From positions 36,394,164 through 36,458,163 of the forward strand of contig CM075941.1 in NCBI GenBank assembly GCA_038030265.1: DNA of 64,000 bases, read 5' to 3'. The notes beneath the pieces were generated by a model. The model saw only the letters and a program-made list of their open reading frames with translations. It did no database searches and was not told where the DNA came from. Positions 23,530 through 33,794 of the stretch are shown piece by piece. The stretch's first letter is position 1. Every line of letters begins with the position of its first letter. Both the position numbers and the translations under genes were made by a program. Source of the stretch: Corythucha ciliata (lineage: Eukaryota > Arthropoda > Insecta > Hemiptera > Tingidae).

Positions 23530-24330
23530 ATCCTCTCTCTTTTTACCCGGTTTGGCTATCATGGTAATGATGGCATGCTTCCACATACTTGGGTAGTGAG
23601 TTGTTCGCAGGATGGCGTTATAAAGAGTGAGGAACACTAGACCTTTCCGGGGAAGATTGACTAAGAGCTGTTGAACTATGAGGTCTTGTCCTGGGGCAGG
23701 GGCTTTCTTAGTTGGCGACTTTTTAATTGCGTTATTGACCTCCCTAGACGTGAGCAGCTTAGAGAGTGGTGAGAGATGGAGCGGCTCCTCGAGGTTTTTG
23801 ATAACGTCCGAATGAAAGCAATCCTGCTGACATTGTGCTGGGATCGGCATGAACTAGGTTTGAAGGTGGATTGCAAACGTATCTGCTTTAGATTGACAGG
23901 TGGTTTGCCATTTGCAAAGAGCGGGGGGGGGGGTCCAGTGAATAATTTGGTCAGTGATCGTGTTTTTTTCCATAGTGAGCCATCGGAAGGGTCGAGTTGC
24001 AGGATTTTCGCTTGCACTATGTCCCCGTGGTGCTTTTTAAGCGCGATTTTAAGTTCCTCCTTCACCTTGTTGAACGCCGTTTTGTGTGGAGGGTAACGAA
24101 TTCTTTCCCATTATCGTTTGCAGTGTCTCTCAGTGAGGATAAGTTGTTGAATGTGGAGAGGAAGAGTTTCTCGGTGTGCGCGTGGATGTCTGTTTGTTGA
24201 GGAGTTCGACGCTTGAGACGCTGACTGTACAGCTCGGGTGAATATTCTAACCGCTAAATCGACGTCATTTTGATTCTTCAGTCGGACATTGGGGCTAATC
24301 AGGGTATCTATGGTAGACCTATACATATTC
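23530..24330 (-). pseudogene. Jockey-like LINE ORF2 fragment
   Basis: Read on the minus strand from about 24330 to 23530, the sequence covers the linker after the endonuclease (frames with RHCKRQ, KEELKIALKKH and DGSLWKKTRSLTKLF) and the start of the reverse transcriptase: SREVNNAIKKSPTKKAPAPG, QDLIVQQLLVNLP, YPSMWKHAIITMIAKPGKK and NSYRPVSLLSL. These are the standard first blocks of Jockey-clade LINEs. At about 23530 the protein runs straight into CGGGCG repeat sequence, so the catalytic part is missing. Frame changes near 23780 and 24110 show decay. It lies next to a 5-prime LINE end at 24362-24720, giving an internally deleted element. Confidence 0.8.
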
Positions 24331-24361
24331 CAGTCAAATGGGTGATTAATTAAGGTACGGA

Positions 24362-24720
24362 GGGTGAATTACTGGTAACATTTGGAGAGATTCAAACCCC
24401 AACTCTTTGAGCTCGTGCATCATCTCGTTTGTACCACATGAAGGGTGTGGACCCCGAATCACCACTCGGAATGGTTTGTCCTTGTGTCTAGAAAGGATAT
24501 AATTTTCCGGTGGGCATCGATGGTGCGTACATTAAGTTTGATTTTGTTGTCGAATGATTTATAACTGAACTCTCCCACGTTAAGGTTTTTCAATTGTCCT
24601 AATTTTGTTTTTAAATTGTACATTAGCCATAAAAACACAAAAATAAGCACTGTAAACTACGCTAAGAGGCAATTAAAGTTCTCTCTGTATCAGCTACGTC
24701 ATCCTTCCATTCGCTACCTA
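24362..24720 (-). pseudogene. Jockey-like LINE 5-prime end and ORF1 start, copy A
   Basis: This 359-bp piece is nearly identical to 30545-30904. On the minus strand it begins GGTAGCGAATGGAAGGATGA, has a short leader, then an ORF1 trace with NVRTIDAHRKIISFLD and, in a shifted frame, DKPFRVVIRGPHPSCGTNEM followed by a run ending ELGFESL. This is the RNA-binding part of a Jockey ORF1 protein. The zinc knuckles present in copy B are missing because the sequence jumps into ORF2 at about 24360. Confidence 0.75.
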
Positions 24721-24725
24721 AAGTA

Positions 24726-24980
24726 CGCGACACGAAATAAGGCGGGTGTGACTCATCGACTAAAAAACCAACGTTGCGCATTATAGTCCCAAAGATGCGA
24801 TGAAAAGCTCAAGTCTACACCCATAGCTGGCAACGTTGCGCTCCCATCGTTGTCACTTTGGAGAGCTCTGAGCCGGTGAGCGTTCGTAAAACCCCACCCC
24901 ACATCACCACCCACAACGCACGGAGTGCCAACAGGGCATGGGAGGGCGGATGAGTCACACCCGCCTTATTTCGTGTCGCG
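24726..24980. mobile_element. Palindromic MITE-like element
   Basis: CGCGACACGAAATAAGGCGG at 24726 and its inverse ending at 24980 form arms of about 33 bp, which also include GTGTGACTCATC. It directly abuts the 5-prime end of the LINE copy A. A further inverted pair, CCAACGTTGCG and CAACGTTGCGC, lies inside. The target duplication is not clear. Confidence 0.65.
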
Positions 24981-25027
24981 CTCTTGCAAAAAGAGGAAAA
25001 CCTAGCTCTTGAGTGAGTATAATACCG

Positions 25028-26094
25028 TAGGGGAAGGGTCCCTACCTTGGACACTTTTTTTTCAATCCACTGAAACCATGGCTTAATGGCAATTTTTTTT
25101 CATTTTATTAATACATTCTGGTAGCGCCACTTGCCAACTACTTATTTCTGTGAATACAAGATTTTTGGACGACCTACTCATGCGTGAAACATTTATTAGT
25201 GAAAAGTGTCATTCTGTCCAAGGTTCGAACCCGGTCACTTACCTTGGACATGTAGGTCTCCAACGTTGGACACCTACTGTTCAAGGTTCGTCTCCAATAG
25301 GATTAAAAGGAAAAGTATTATTTCAAACTCTAACGAGTTTAATAGGACGTTATAAATATAATATTATTATATTTCAGGGAAAAATCACAAAGACTACAGA
25401 AATAAAATCTCGAGAACAAAACTTATTTAATTTTCACTGAAAATGAGTTGATAACATGACTTGGTATCGAAAGCTTATAGGGTTGAAAGGCCATGAACCA
25501 AGCGGTCTAGAACTCCTCCTCAGAAAAAAAATTCTGGTTGAGGCACACGTTTCTTTTTGGTGGTTGGCTGGCGCCTGGTGGTGAACGAGCTCTTTTCGTG
25601 GCATTCTTTGCTCTTCGGCACCCAAAATCAATCCAATCAAATACATCATGGGCCTTAAGCATGCAAAAAGTACAAGCCTTACACTGTCCAAGGTAGGAAC
25701 ACTTCTGACTGTCCAAGGTTGGATACTCTCACTTTTAGGATAAAAAGTTGAATGCTGGTCAATCACCTCCATCAATCAGTAAAACAATCAATGGAATAAA
25801 CGGCCAAGAGCCTCTTTTATCATTATCAATAAAATGAGATGGCCAAAAATTACTTACACGTGCGGCAGGAGATATAAAAGTTTGCTGCTAAAATTTAGTT
25901 GGCACCACCAAATTTAAACGAACAATTTTATCTCCAGTAAAGCAACTACCATATTATTAATAACTAAACAAAACGTTCTGCCACATCACCTTGCACCACT
26001 CGAATTTGTTAGGGCTCATTGAGCATTTGCTATCCAGGGAAAACCATCAAGTGTCCAAGGTATGCCCCTGTCCAAGGTAGGGACCCTTCCCCTA
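25028..26094. mobile_element. 1.06-kb TIR transposon with TA duplication and internal TGTCCAAGG motifs
   Basis: TA at 25028-25029 and 26093-26094 flanks GGGGAAGGGTCCCTACCTTG and its inverse, giving a TIR of about 24 bp (continuing to GGACA). TA duplication suggests the Tc1/mariner/pogo group. TGTCCAAGGT or close variants occur about nine times inside in both orientations (about 25036, 25216, 25243, 25264, 25279, 25685, 25709, 26052, 26070). A minus-strand frame at 25507-25716 has CKACTFCMLKAHD and a later Cys, faintly like the zinc-binding tail of some pogo-type transposases; this is weak. Confidence 0.7.
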
Positions 26095-26480
26095 CTCCTG
26101 GCTCCGAAAAACATCCTAGCTCCGACCCCGGAGTCAGGAGAGTTTTTTCACAAAAACGGCTGAAAAATGGCCTAAAACGGATATTTAGCTAGTTTTTGAC
26201 TGGAGCTAGGAATTCACCATTCATCATACTTTCACACACTGGAGCCAGGAACATTTAGCTCTTTTTCTGAGAGTACGTCGTAGAGTGGTGTCATCATGTG
26301 GTATTTGATGGAACTACAGATGATACTTCCTGGCTCCGAAAGACATCCTAGCTCCGTTTTTTCACAAAAATAGCATGAAACGGATATTTAGTTAGTTTTG
26401 GCTGGAGCTATAGGAATTCACCATTCATCATGCTTTTTACTGATGGAACTCGAGATACATAAATTTCGGTTACAGACCTA
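26094..26480. repeat. Direct tandem duplication, unit about 235 bp
   Basis: The unit beginning TCCTGGCTCCGAAA, with CATCCTAGCTCCG, then ACGGATATTTAG and GGAATTCACCATTCATCAT, occurs at about 26095 and again at about 26328, with a deletion in the second unit. It starts right at the end of the 25028-26094 element. Confidence 0.65.
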
Positions 26481-26686
26481 GCTCCCAAGAGGTAAACAGT
26501 GGAGGACTACTCCGGGAGGGGTGGTTGTCCAGAACTCCCCGCCACCGTGAGGCGTGACGTCCCTCTCAGAGCATCATCATATTTTCATAAATAATTGAAT
26601 AAAAACGAACATACGTTTTTGGAATCGAAAAAATCGAGCCTCACAAAAAAAGGTCTGTCACGTGGTTTTAATATCTTTCAAAGTCA

Positions 26687-26845
26687 GCGCGTACGATCTT
26701 CTTTTTTCATATTTTACCCCTAAAATAACTATAAAACGCGAAAAACTTTTACCTTGAAAATTCACATTCTTTCGACGACTTAATTAGGAAAGCAAGATCG
26801 TACGGGGGGGGGGGTCGAGGAAACACATGTACAACTTCTCCTTAA
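26687..26845. mobile_element. Truncated copy of the 35966 TTAA element
   Basis: The core (CGTACGATCTTC, then ACCTTGAAAATTCACA, GACGACTTAATTAGG and AAGCAAGATCGTACG) and the right end (GGTCGAGGAAACACATGTAC, then a TTAA at 26842-26845) match the element at 35962-36363. The long arms are reduced: the left terminus is absent, and most of the right arm is replaced by a G-run. Confidence 0.65.
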
Positions 26846-28893
26846 ATGAGTCAATAACATTTGAATTGTGTAGTGGAGGGAGGTGATCTATATCACTTCA
26901 GGTTTAAATTCATGATTCGAAATTTCCAACATGCTTGATGAAAAGTATAAAGGAGCGAGAATTATTGGATATTCCCAGTCAAATAAATTAGAGTACCTAT
27001 TCCATTCATAATATTTCAGATTGATAAAGAAGGGTACGCTGACATGACAAGTCGGTGGAATGACCTTGCTATTCTGGCGGTCTTTTTTTTATTCCCTTTC
27101 GCGCCTTACTAATAATTCCATCTCATAATATTCTGGCGGTATTTTTCTTCCTCCTTTCGCGCCAACTTGTTTCTCATCAACCCCCCGAACCACACCTCAA
27201 CAACAATCTGACTACACGCACACCCAGCATTCAACTTGTTTTGATTTTTATTTTCTTCTCATTAGATAATTATAATTATGTTGCTCTTGCTTAAAAGATA
27301 AGATTGGTGAATGCCACACTGCGATTAGATCAGTTATTGACTTTTAATAATTAATATAATAAGTATATATGACATATTTCCGAGGGCTGTCGGCTCATGA
27401 CATAAAAGGCTATACCTCCTTCACTTATCGGCGCTGATTCAGGATTCTCAGACATTAATATAAAAAATATCCAGTGCTTCCACTCCGCAGTGTTAAATTT
27501 CCCTCTGCCGAACCCTAAATTTCTTTTATTTCCCTCCTGCGTAAGCTGCAATTTCCCTCACTTTTCCACCTGTTTCTTTGACAAGTACCACTCAATTTTT
27601 CGTCTCCCAAATAGCCTTGAGACTTGGAATTCTTAGCCGGCGGAACATCAAAGGCTCGGTCACCAGTCAAATGACCGAACCGTTGATGCGAAATTCACGT
27701 GTTACTATTTATGTTTATATTTCTGTTGCTATAATCAAACCACTCCCAATTTTCTTTATGCTCTATTTTTGTCAATTAAAGCCTTATTTTCCAAAGGTTC
27801 AATCATTTCAACCGTCACAAACCACAGCCATTTTGTAAAAAGGACCGAAGCACCTACATCGAATTGCATAAGCTCACAAAGTGAACAGCCAACTTCTAGG
27901 AATCACTAATATCAGGAATATGACCGTTCCTGGCCAGACCGGACTGAACCAATGCAGATGAATCATGAAGTATGGCACCATTTTGAACTCGTACGATTTT
28001 TATTGACTTTTTCAAGTTCAAAAAAATGGAGATTATCAGGCATCTTACCACAACCTATGACATGCCTATGATCCACCGATTATTAAAAATTCGGCCGTTG
28101 ATAAAGCATAGGCGAGGGGGCTGCTTAATGAGTCTAACGTAGAGAGATCTGCATTGTGTAATTTTTTCGAGCCAAAATCTGCATTTTTTCGCTTCCCCAC
28201 TCCTAAACCACAGTTCAGAAAAATTCGAACGAAGTTCCGGGAGCTCTAGCCGGCTCTCGATCCAGAATCAGTGCGAGTTTTTCAAAAATTGCAACCAAGG
28301 CAGGACATGGGGTACAACTTGAGCTTCAAGTGAACTGTAGTGGTTTGAGCTACAAGGGCAAAGTTATATAACTTTGTACAAGGGCTTCAGAAAAATTTTG
28401 TTGGTCCCCAATGATTACCTCCTTCTTCGGCAAAAATCCCCGTTAAGGAACTTTTGACACCCCTTTGTGCGGGGCTCCCTTTGTCAGTGGCGCACACAGG
28501 AATCGGTCCTGGGGGGGGGGGGGAAGATACGATCTCTGTAAGCCGTAAAACTTTTTTTTTTTCGCACATGGGCTCCATTTGGAATCTAGTTCATCCTGAC
28601 AACTGATCAGCTTTATCAACTAACTTCCTGAGTTTTTATTGGCCAAAAGCGGGTCCAAAATGGGGGTTTTCAAAGGTTTTGAGATCATAGGGGTGTGGGG
28701 TGTCGATTTTCATGTAATTTCAAGCCGGATCTGGCAACATGCATGAATAAAAACCCCATGTGTAAAATTTGCGACGTTTTTTGAAATGGTTTAGATTGAT
28801 ATTAAACTATACAAGCTATAAACTGACCGTTTCTCTGTCAAAAATGTAACATGTAATGTAATGTAAAAATGTAAAATGTGTTTTTATCTTTAG
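26846..28893. other. Non-coding stretch, no gene recognised
   Basis: At about 27061-27170 a segment (ATTCTGGCGGT, T-run, CCTTTCGCGCC) is directly duplicated with a period of about 63-70 bp. G-run at about 28510-28521. CAGTGGCGCACACAGG at about 28485 resembles a hAT-type terminus, but no partner was found. No coding region is recognised. Confidence 0.4.
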
Positions 28894-30022
28894 ATGGCGC
28901 ACATACTTGTACGATTTATTGAGGATGATGTCTTGCTCGTAACCACAGAAAGAAACATTCGGACCCGTGACGATAAGACTTTCGAGGCAAAATACCACCA
29001 TAGCTTCTATCCAGCGCTTATTCTCTCAAAAGGAAGTAAGATAATTTATTAATGAGTTCATTCTTTCCTTACTACAAATAGGCATAGTGCAAGTTTGACC
29101 GTGCAATTCCTATATTGCAAGGTGCAACTTCCTAATTAAAATATTCTTATGATGGTGAAGCTATCGCTGTTTTTTCGTCGATCGTTCACCACCAGCCATT
29201 ATTTTGTTGCTTTTGACTCATGGTGATGATTTATGTCCCGTTTTCAGCTAAACCTGAAATGGTACAATTACTGAAAACCACCAAGGACGCTGACAAAATG
29301 AAAGATGAAGATGTGAGCCAAGGTAAATATGAAGTTAAATAACTGAAAAACGGATTGTTCTTAACAATGTCTTTATTGTGCACACAGGTGGTAGTCAGGA
29401 TGGACCGCCACAATCCTTTAAAGGTAATTGATGCCCCTTGTACCACTTGTTTACGTTCTGTATAGCTTGAATATTTATTTATCAACCATTTTATTTATAT
29501 GACATCATGCTTTTTCTGTTGAGCAGTTGTCGACTTCTCTGCCCAGGCATCCGTGGAATATTGCCACGGTGAGTCCCAAACGGATATCAGTGCAAAGGAG
29601 ATGCAGGCGTTTTTAGCAAGAGCTGTTTTGTCTGATGGTAATTAATTTGTCGTGTGACATGTCATAAACCATTGTCCCATTGTAAGTCATTTATCATGCT
29701 GTCTCTTGTCTTTTTCCCTTAGCATTTTTGACGTCTCCGCCCGGGCATCTATGAAACCATGTCATGCTGAATCCCAAACAGATCTCAGTGCTGATAAGAT
29801 ACAGTCGTTATCACCAATTAAAGCATTGCCCGAAAGTAATTATTTTTCGTGTGATGTGTTAAACCATGTAACCACGTCCCCAACAAGCTGCAGTACTCTC
29901 ATGATTTTTCTCCTGCCAGGTGTCACCGCTTCCGTCAAAGCGCCGGTAGAAATATGCAATAATGCGACTCAAACAGATGTCTTTGAAGAGAATCTTTCAG
30001 GGGGACGAGTATTGTCTGAAGG
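28894..30022 (+). CDS. Putative multi-exon gene, BEND5-like N-terminus, repeated SQTD exons
   Basis: Proposed exons: 28894-29033 (ATG start, MAHILVRFIEDDVLLVTTER; ends at GGAA|GTAAG), 29249-29322, 29389-29423, 29527-29638, 29723-29833 and 29921-30021, each with an AG acceptor and a GT donor. The first exon has the length and flavour of the N-terminus of BEND5-like proteins (inference, no search). Four of the six junction steps keep phase 1. Three later exons are related to each other: ASVEYCHGESQTDISA, ASMKPCHAESQTDLSA and ASVKAPVEICNNATQTDVF, the last a looser match. (S/T)QTD resembles the TQT motif bound by dynein light chain LC8. The fifth exon enters in a different phase (leading C), so it would break the frame as drawn. 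A possible last exon at about 30115 gives AHE and a stop. Downstream, the gene meets a LINE fragment and may be truncated. Confidence 0.5.
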
Positions 30023-30278
30023 TAAATAGTATTTCGTGTAGCGTACTAAACACCGTATTACAAGTGTGATGACATTATTATAACGGCCGAGTTTCTTTAT
30101 TCTTTTTTTGGTCAGCACATGAGTAACAGTTTCCATCGTGATCAAGCCTTCTCTCAAAATTATCATGTGTTAGTTTTTTAATTATCCATAGCATTACGAA
30201 GCTCTTATATTTACCTTAGTTTACCAAGGGGGGGGGGGGAGAGCTTTTTTTGCCCGCACTGTAAAATATTCGATTTTA

Positions 30279-30904
30279 CTATTCTACTGTATTATATTTG
30301 GAATCTTTATTGCACTCAGTGGTAGAATGAAAAGCGTCGCACTTCACACAACGGGGAGATTTACGACAGAAGTTTTTCGTGTGGCCAAATTCCTGACAGC
30401 GGGTGCATTGTACTACAGATTTTCGTGGCCGCGGAGGCTCTATCCTAACCACACAGTGGTATAATTTTGTAATTTTGCAAATTTCTTCGTTTTTCGGGGT
30501 TGGTTTCAGATCTACTAAGAACATAGGCATTGGAGTTTTCTTTAGAGGGTGAATTACTGGTAACATTTGGAGAGATTCAAACCCCAACTCTTTGAGCTCG
30601 TGCATCATCTCGTTTGTATCACACGAAGGGTGTGGACCCCGAATCACCACTCGGAATACTTGTCCTTGTGTCTAGAAAGGATATAATTTTCCGGTGGGCA
30701 TCGATGGTGCGTACATTAAGTTTGATTTTGTTGTCGAATGATTTATAACTGAACTCTCCCACGTTAAGGTTTTTCAATTGTCCTAATTTTGTTTTTAAAT
30801 TGTACATTAGCCATAAAAACACAAAAATAAGCACTGTAAACTACGCTAAGAGGCAATTAAAGTTCTCTCTGTATCAGCTACGTCATCCTTCCATTCGCTA
30901 CCTA
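30279..30904 (-). pseudogene. Jockey-like LINE ORF1 with zinc knuckles, copy B
   Basis: On the minus strand the element starts at about 30904 with the same leader as copy A. It carries the NVRTIDAHRKIISFLD frame, then after a small frameshift VVIRGPHPSCDTNEMMHEL, FLVDLKPTP and VRIEPPRPRKS. Two zinc knuckles follow: CTRCQEFGHTKNFC (C-x2-C-x4-H-x4-C) and CVKCDAFHSTTEC (C-x2-C-x3-H-x4-C). This is a Jockey-clade ORF1 nucleic-acid chaperone. It ends at about 30279, without ORF2. Copy B has a two-base difference at the FRVVIRG junction relative to copy A, which breaks its frame there. Confidence 0.8.
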
Positions 30905-31104
30905 GAGCGTGTGTTCACTTCAGTTTATTGAGCAAACTATACGCTATGCGTCTGTGGAGTCTGTGCAACATATCAAAATGCTTCATTTTTCGAAGCAATT
31001 AATTTAATTGGTTGCATAGACGACTTCACAGATACATAGCACATAGCTTCTGAACGGGGCTTTAAAAACTGGGGTTTATGATGATAATTATAATAATTAT
31101 GAAC

Positions 31105-31255
31105 TTCGGCTGTACAAAAAATAGCGTACAACACTCGGGCGGTATTCCTCATTACGATCTCGGGCGACAACTGCCCTCCGCTTCACCTCGGGCACTTCCT
31201 GTCGCCCTCGACCGTAATGATCATCATACCGCCCTTGGATCGTAATATACTATTT
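31105..31255. repeat. CGGGCG-rich dispersed repeat, copy 2
   Basis: Inverted relative of 23130-23280: AACACTCGGGCGGTATTCCT, then GGGCGACAACTGCCCTC, TTCACCTCGGGCACTTCC and CATACCGCCCTTGG, ending AATATAC. Both copies span about 150 bp and have mirror-like ends (CGGGCGGTAT and ATACCGCCC), suggesting a short palindromic element. Confidence 0.6.
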
Positions 31256-31509
31256 TTCGATGAAATAATAAAATTTGAAAAAAAAAAAAATTAAAACCCT
31301 TCAGAAATATTTTTTATTTCTTAACAAAAGTTTGCATATTTGAAATCCTGCCAAAATGAGCATTTTCCGCAACGTAATATCCCCTGTATTCTCTGTCCCC
31401 TTCATGCCTCCGAATAGCTCATCTGTTTATCCTCCACTACTTTATTATTGGAGAGCTCTAGTGGAAAATAAGGCAAAGAAACACAACAAACCGCTCTCTG
31501 ACAGCTACG

Positions 31510-32302
31510 TTAAGCCTCGATCACACGGGGCTAGTTTACAAGCTAAAAGCCAGCGAGTTCGCTACCAGCTTGTAAACTCGCCCAGTGTCATCGTCAGGGG
31601 CGTAGCAAGGGCAATTGATGCCCGGTGCGGGTCTCTTTTTGATGCCCCATCACCCCTGAGGATTAAACTCGGGTTAAACTTTTGACCATAAATACCCTAA
31701 CGTTTATTCGTCTTTTAAAACCAAAACAAAAAATATCGCGTTTTCTTTTAATAGTATAATTATACCGACAGTTTCAGGCATTCCAACCTCGATAGATCAT
31801 ATCCACTCGCTATTCCCAAACATGAACAAAAGAGGATCATCAAGCACACAGCGATGCGAGCATAAATCAGCGCGGAACTATGAGTGAAACTCCTTCCTTC
31901 TCAGTTCAAATGAGTTAGCCCCACCCGTCAACCGATGTTGCGTGTTGGATCGGTGGGGTCGTGCTTAGCTGCTTACTGCTTGGGTTTCCTAGGAAGGCGC
32001 AAGGCGTGCCGTCATGTTGCGGCCGTCGGTCGATGTCTTCGCTAAAAAGGTTCCCTTCCAAATTCACGTTCTTGTTTCCTATTCCTAGGTAGCGGTGATC
32101 GCATAATATAACAGCGGGTTTGATGCCCCCAGGGTAGGGATACCCTGTGCGGACCGCACATGCCGCACGCCCATTGCTACGCCTGTGGTCATCGTCTTTG
32201 TTCACTCTCCGATTGTAAAAAAGATGAGAAAAAATAGAAAGACTGGCTAATTTACTCGCTAGCTTTTAGCTTGTAAACTAGCCCCGTGTAATAGAGGCTT
32301 TA
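31510..32302. mobile_element. TTAA/TTTA MITE split by a hAT insertion
   Basis: The left end TTAAGCCTCGATCACACGGG and the right end, whose complement reads TAAAGCCTCTATTACACGGG, are inverted. Both continue with GCTAGTTTACAAGCTAAAAG. Removing the hAT element (31595-32187) and one target copy leaves an element of about 190 bp. The right TTAA reads TTTA (32299-32302). Confidence 0.75.
31595..32187. mobile_element. Non-autonomous hAT element with 8-bp target duplication
   Basis: Direct repeats GTCATCGT at 31587-31594 and 32188-32195 flank a 593-bp segment with termini CAGGGGCGTAGCAAGGGCA and, inverted, CACAGGCGTAGCAATGGGC. Eight-base duplications and CA(G)GGG(C)-type ends are typical of hAT. No transposase frame is present. 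It inserted into the TTAA element, so it is the younger of the two. Confidence 0.85.
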
Positions 32303-32381
32303 CAGGTGATTTATTATTATTTTTTTTTTTGGAAGGCGCATATGACACAAACATGCTAGCTGGCGTGTTTTAAATGACCTA

Positions 32382-32530
32382 GGCCCGTATGCCAAGTTGT
32401 TCCTCGAAATTTTCTCGGCTCCAACCTTCCTCGCATACAGTACAATCACATGTTATTTTGTAACTTTTCCCAGTTTGTGAGGGAGCTTTGAGGACGAAGA
32501 AAATTCGAGGAACGACTTGGCATACGGGCC
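32382..32530. mobile_element. Palindromic MITE with CTA flanks
   Basis: GGCCCGTATGCCAAGTTGTT at the left and its inverse, ending ACTTGGCATACGGGCC at 32530, form arms that also include CCTCGAA and TTTTCT. CTA lies directly outside both ends (32379-32381, 32531-32533), compatible with a 3-bp duplication as in PIF/Harbinger-type elements. Confidence 0.7.
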
Positions 32531-32789
32531 CTAAAACTTCAAAAATCGCGTATTTATTAACTGTAGGATTATTTTATGAACGGATCGATATTTTTGCTCT
32601 CTTTTACCATAAATAAACCTCAAAAAATAGATTTATGAATACGTTCTGACCCATGAAACTTCCTCATTACTATAATAATAATTAATAATCATAAGCACCA
32701 GTTCGGCGGTCGAAAACGAATAAGCAGCAGGACTGGATGTCAACACTCACTAGCCGCAAGACAAGAGTGTTGAATTAGTTTTTCGAGCG

Positions 32790-33730
32790 TGTGTATGTTA
32801 TAATTTGGCATCGTATTCACAAGGTCGAACACAATTTTTATGCCTTGGTAGCGAAACATTTATGATACCAACACCATGGCTTGGATTTCCTGCTCACCGA
32901 GAATAAACGTTGCGAGCTAGACCGAATTTTCGAGCGTGATTGAGTTCTCAGCTCGTTAATTGACAATGTCAACAGGGAAAGATGATGCTCTAGCCTAGAC
33001 AAACGATCGGTAAGAGTGGATTTTTTCGATTGGACACTAGAAACGAATTCGTTAGACGGAGAATACTCGAGAATTTTGTCAGTTATAGCAGCTATGTTTT
33101 CCAAAGTATCATTACTTGACGCGAGAATTGCCTGAACGTTGGAGAAGCTTGATAAACATTGTGTTCAAAAAATCATCTTGAACGTTCGTGTCGGCCAGAG
33201 AACGCATTTCACGGAGCGAATGAGATGGTTTTTTTGTCTCCCAACTCAAGTTCCGTCAGCAATTTGCGTACCTTTGTCGTTTCGGATTCCTGAAACTCTT
33301 TCATTATTCGAGATTTTAAATCGGAATAAAGGGTATTTGATCAAAATTTGTCGAAAAAAACAGACACTTCGGGCCGTATTCCGAAGACGTGTGAAAATGC
33401 CGCAAAAGCGGTTGCTAAGGCGGAATAGTGTTATTTCTTATTCGGCGTCCTTGGATCCCGCTTGCGGTATTTTTTCCCGACCGTTCAGAATAAGGCCCCT
33501 GTTCGGCGACATCGGTGTCAATTCCGCTTCAAAGTGCGTTATACTTTGTTCTTTCCGACGTTATCCCAGCGACGTTAAACTGAGCTTCGATCTGAAGGAG
33601 CCACACTTTGACGTTTTTGCGCCAAAACGGAGGAATTTTGACAGACACGCGAGAAACGTCGCCCCCGCGTGGAGGTGCGTCGATTTGAGGGTGAGGTGGG
33701 TTCCTCGTGAATGTCATTCATTATTTTCCA
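32790..33730 (-). pseudogene. Ty3/gypsy gag remnant interrupted by a MITE
   Basis: Read on the minus strand from 33730: VSVKIPPFWRKNVKVWLLQI followed by EAQFNVAGITSERTKYNAL, the start of a Mag-type gag. After the palindromic insertion at 33371-33499 and frame changes come LGDKK-like sequence, a region resembling LLREMRSLAD, and then NIAAITDKILEYSP, LTDRLSRLEHHLSLL and PWCWYHKCFATKA, the characteristic gag C-terminus. A long plus-strand frame at 33139-33750 is the antisense shadow of this. No protease or pol follows, so the copy is truncated after gag. Confidence 0.75.
33371..33499. mobile_element. Small palindromic element, AATAAGGCC family, copy 1
   Basis: Starts GGGCCGTATTCCGAAGACGT and ends GACCGTTCAGAATAAGGCCC. 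It contains GCCGCAAAAGCGGTTGCT and TCGGCGTCCTTGGATCC. It is about 90% identical over its length to 50941-51070. The ends are imperfect inverted copies (GGGCCGTATTCCGAA against GGGCCTTATTCTGAA). This copy sits inside a gypsy gag. Confidence 0.75.
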
Positions 33731-33794
33731 TACCGAAAAGAAAAAGTTGAAATACTTCCGAAAATTCGTAGAAAAAAATGAATGAACGAACGTA

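Noticed and set aside
33139..33750. 203-codon plus-strand frame
   Set aside because: It is the antisense of a gypsy gag remnant interrupted by a palindromic element; the minus strand gives the recognisable protein.
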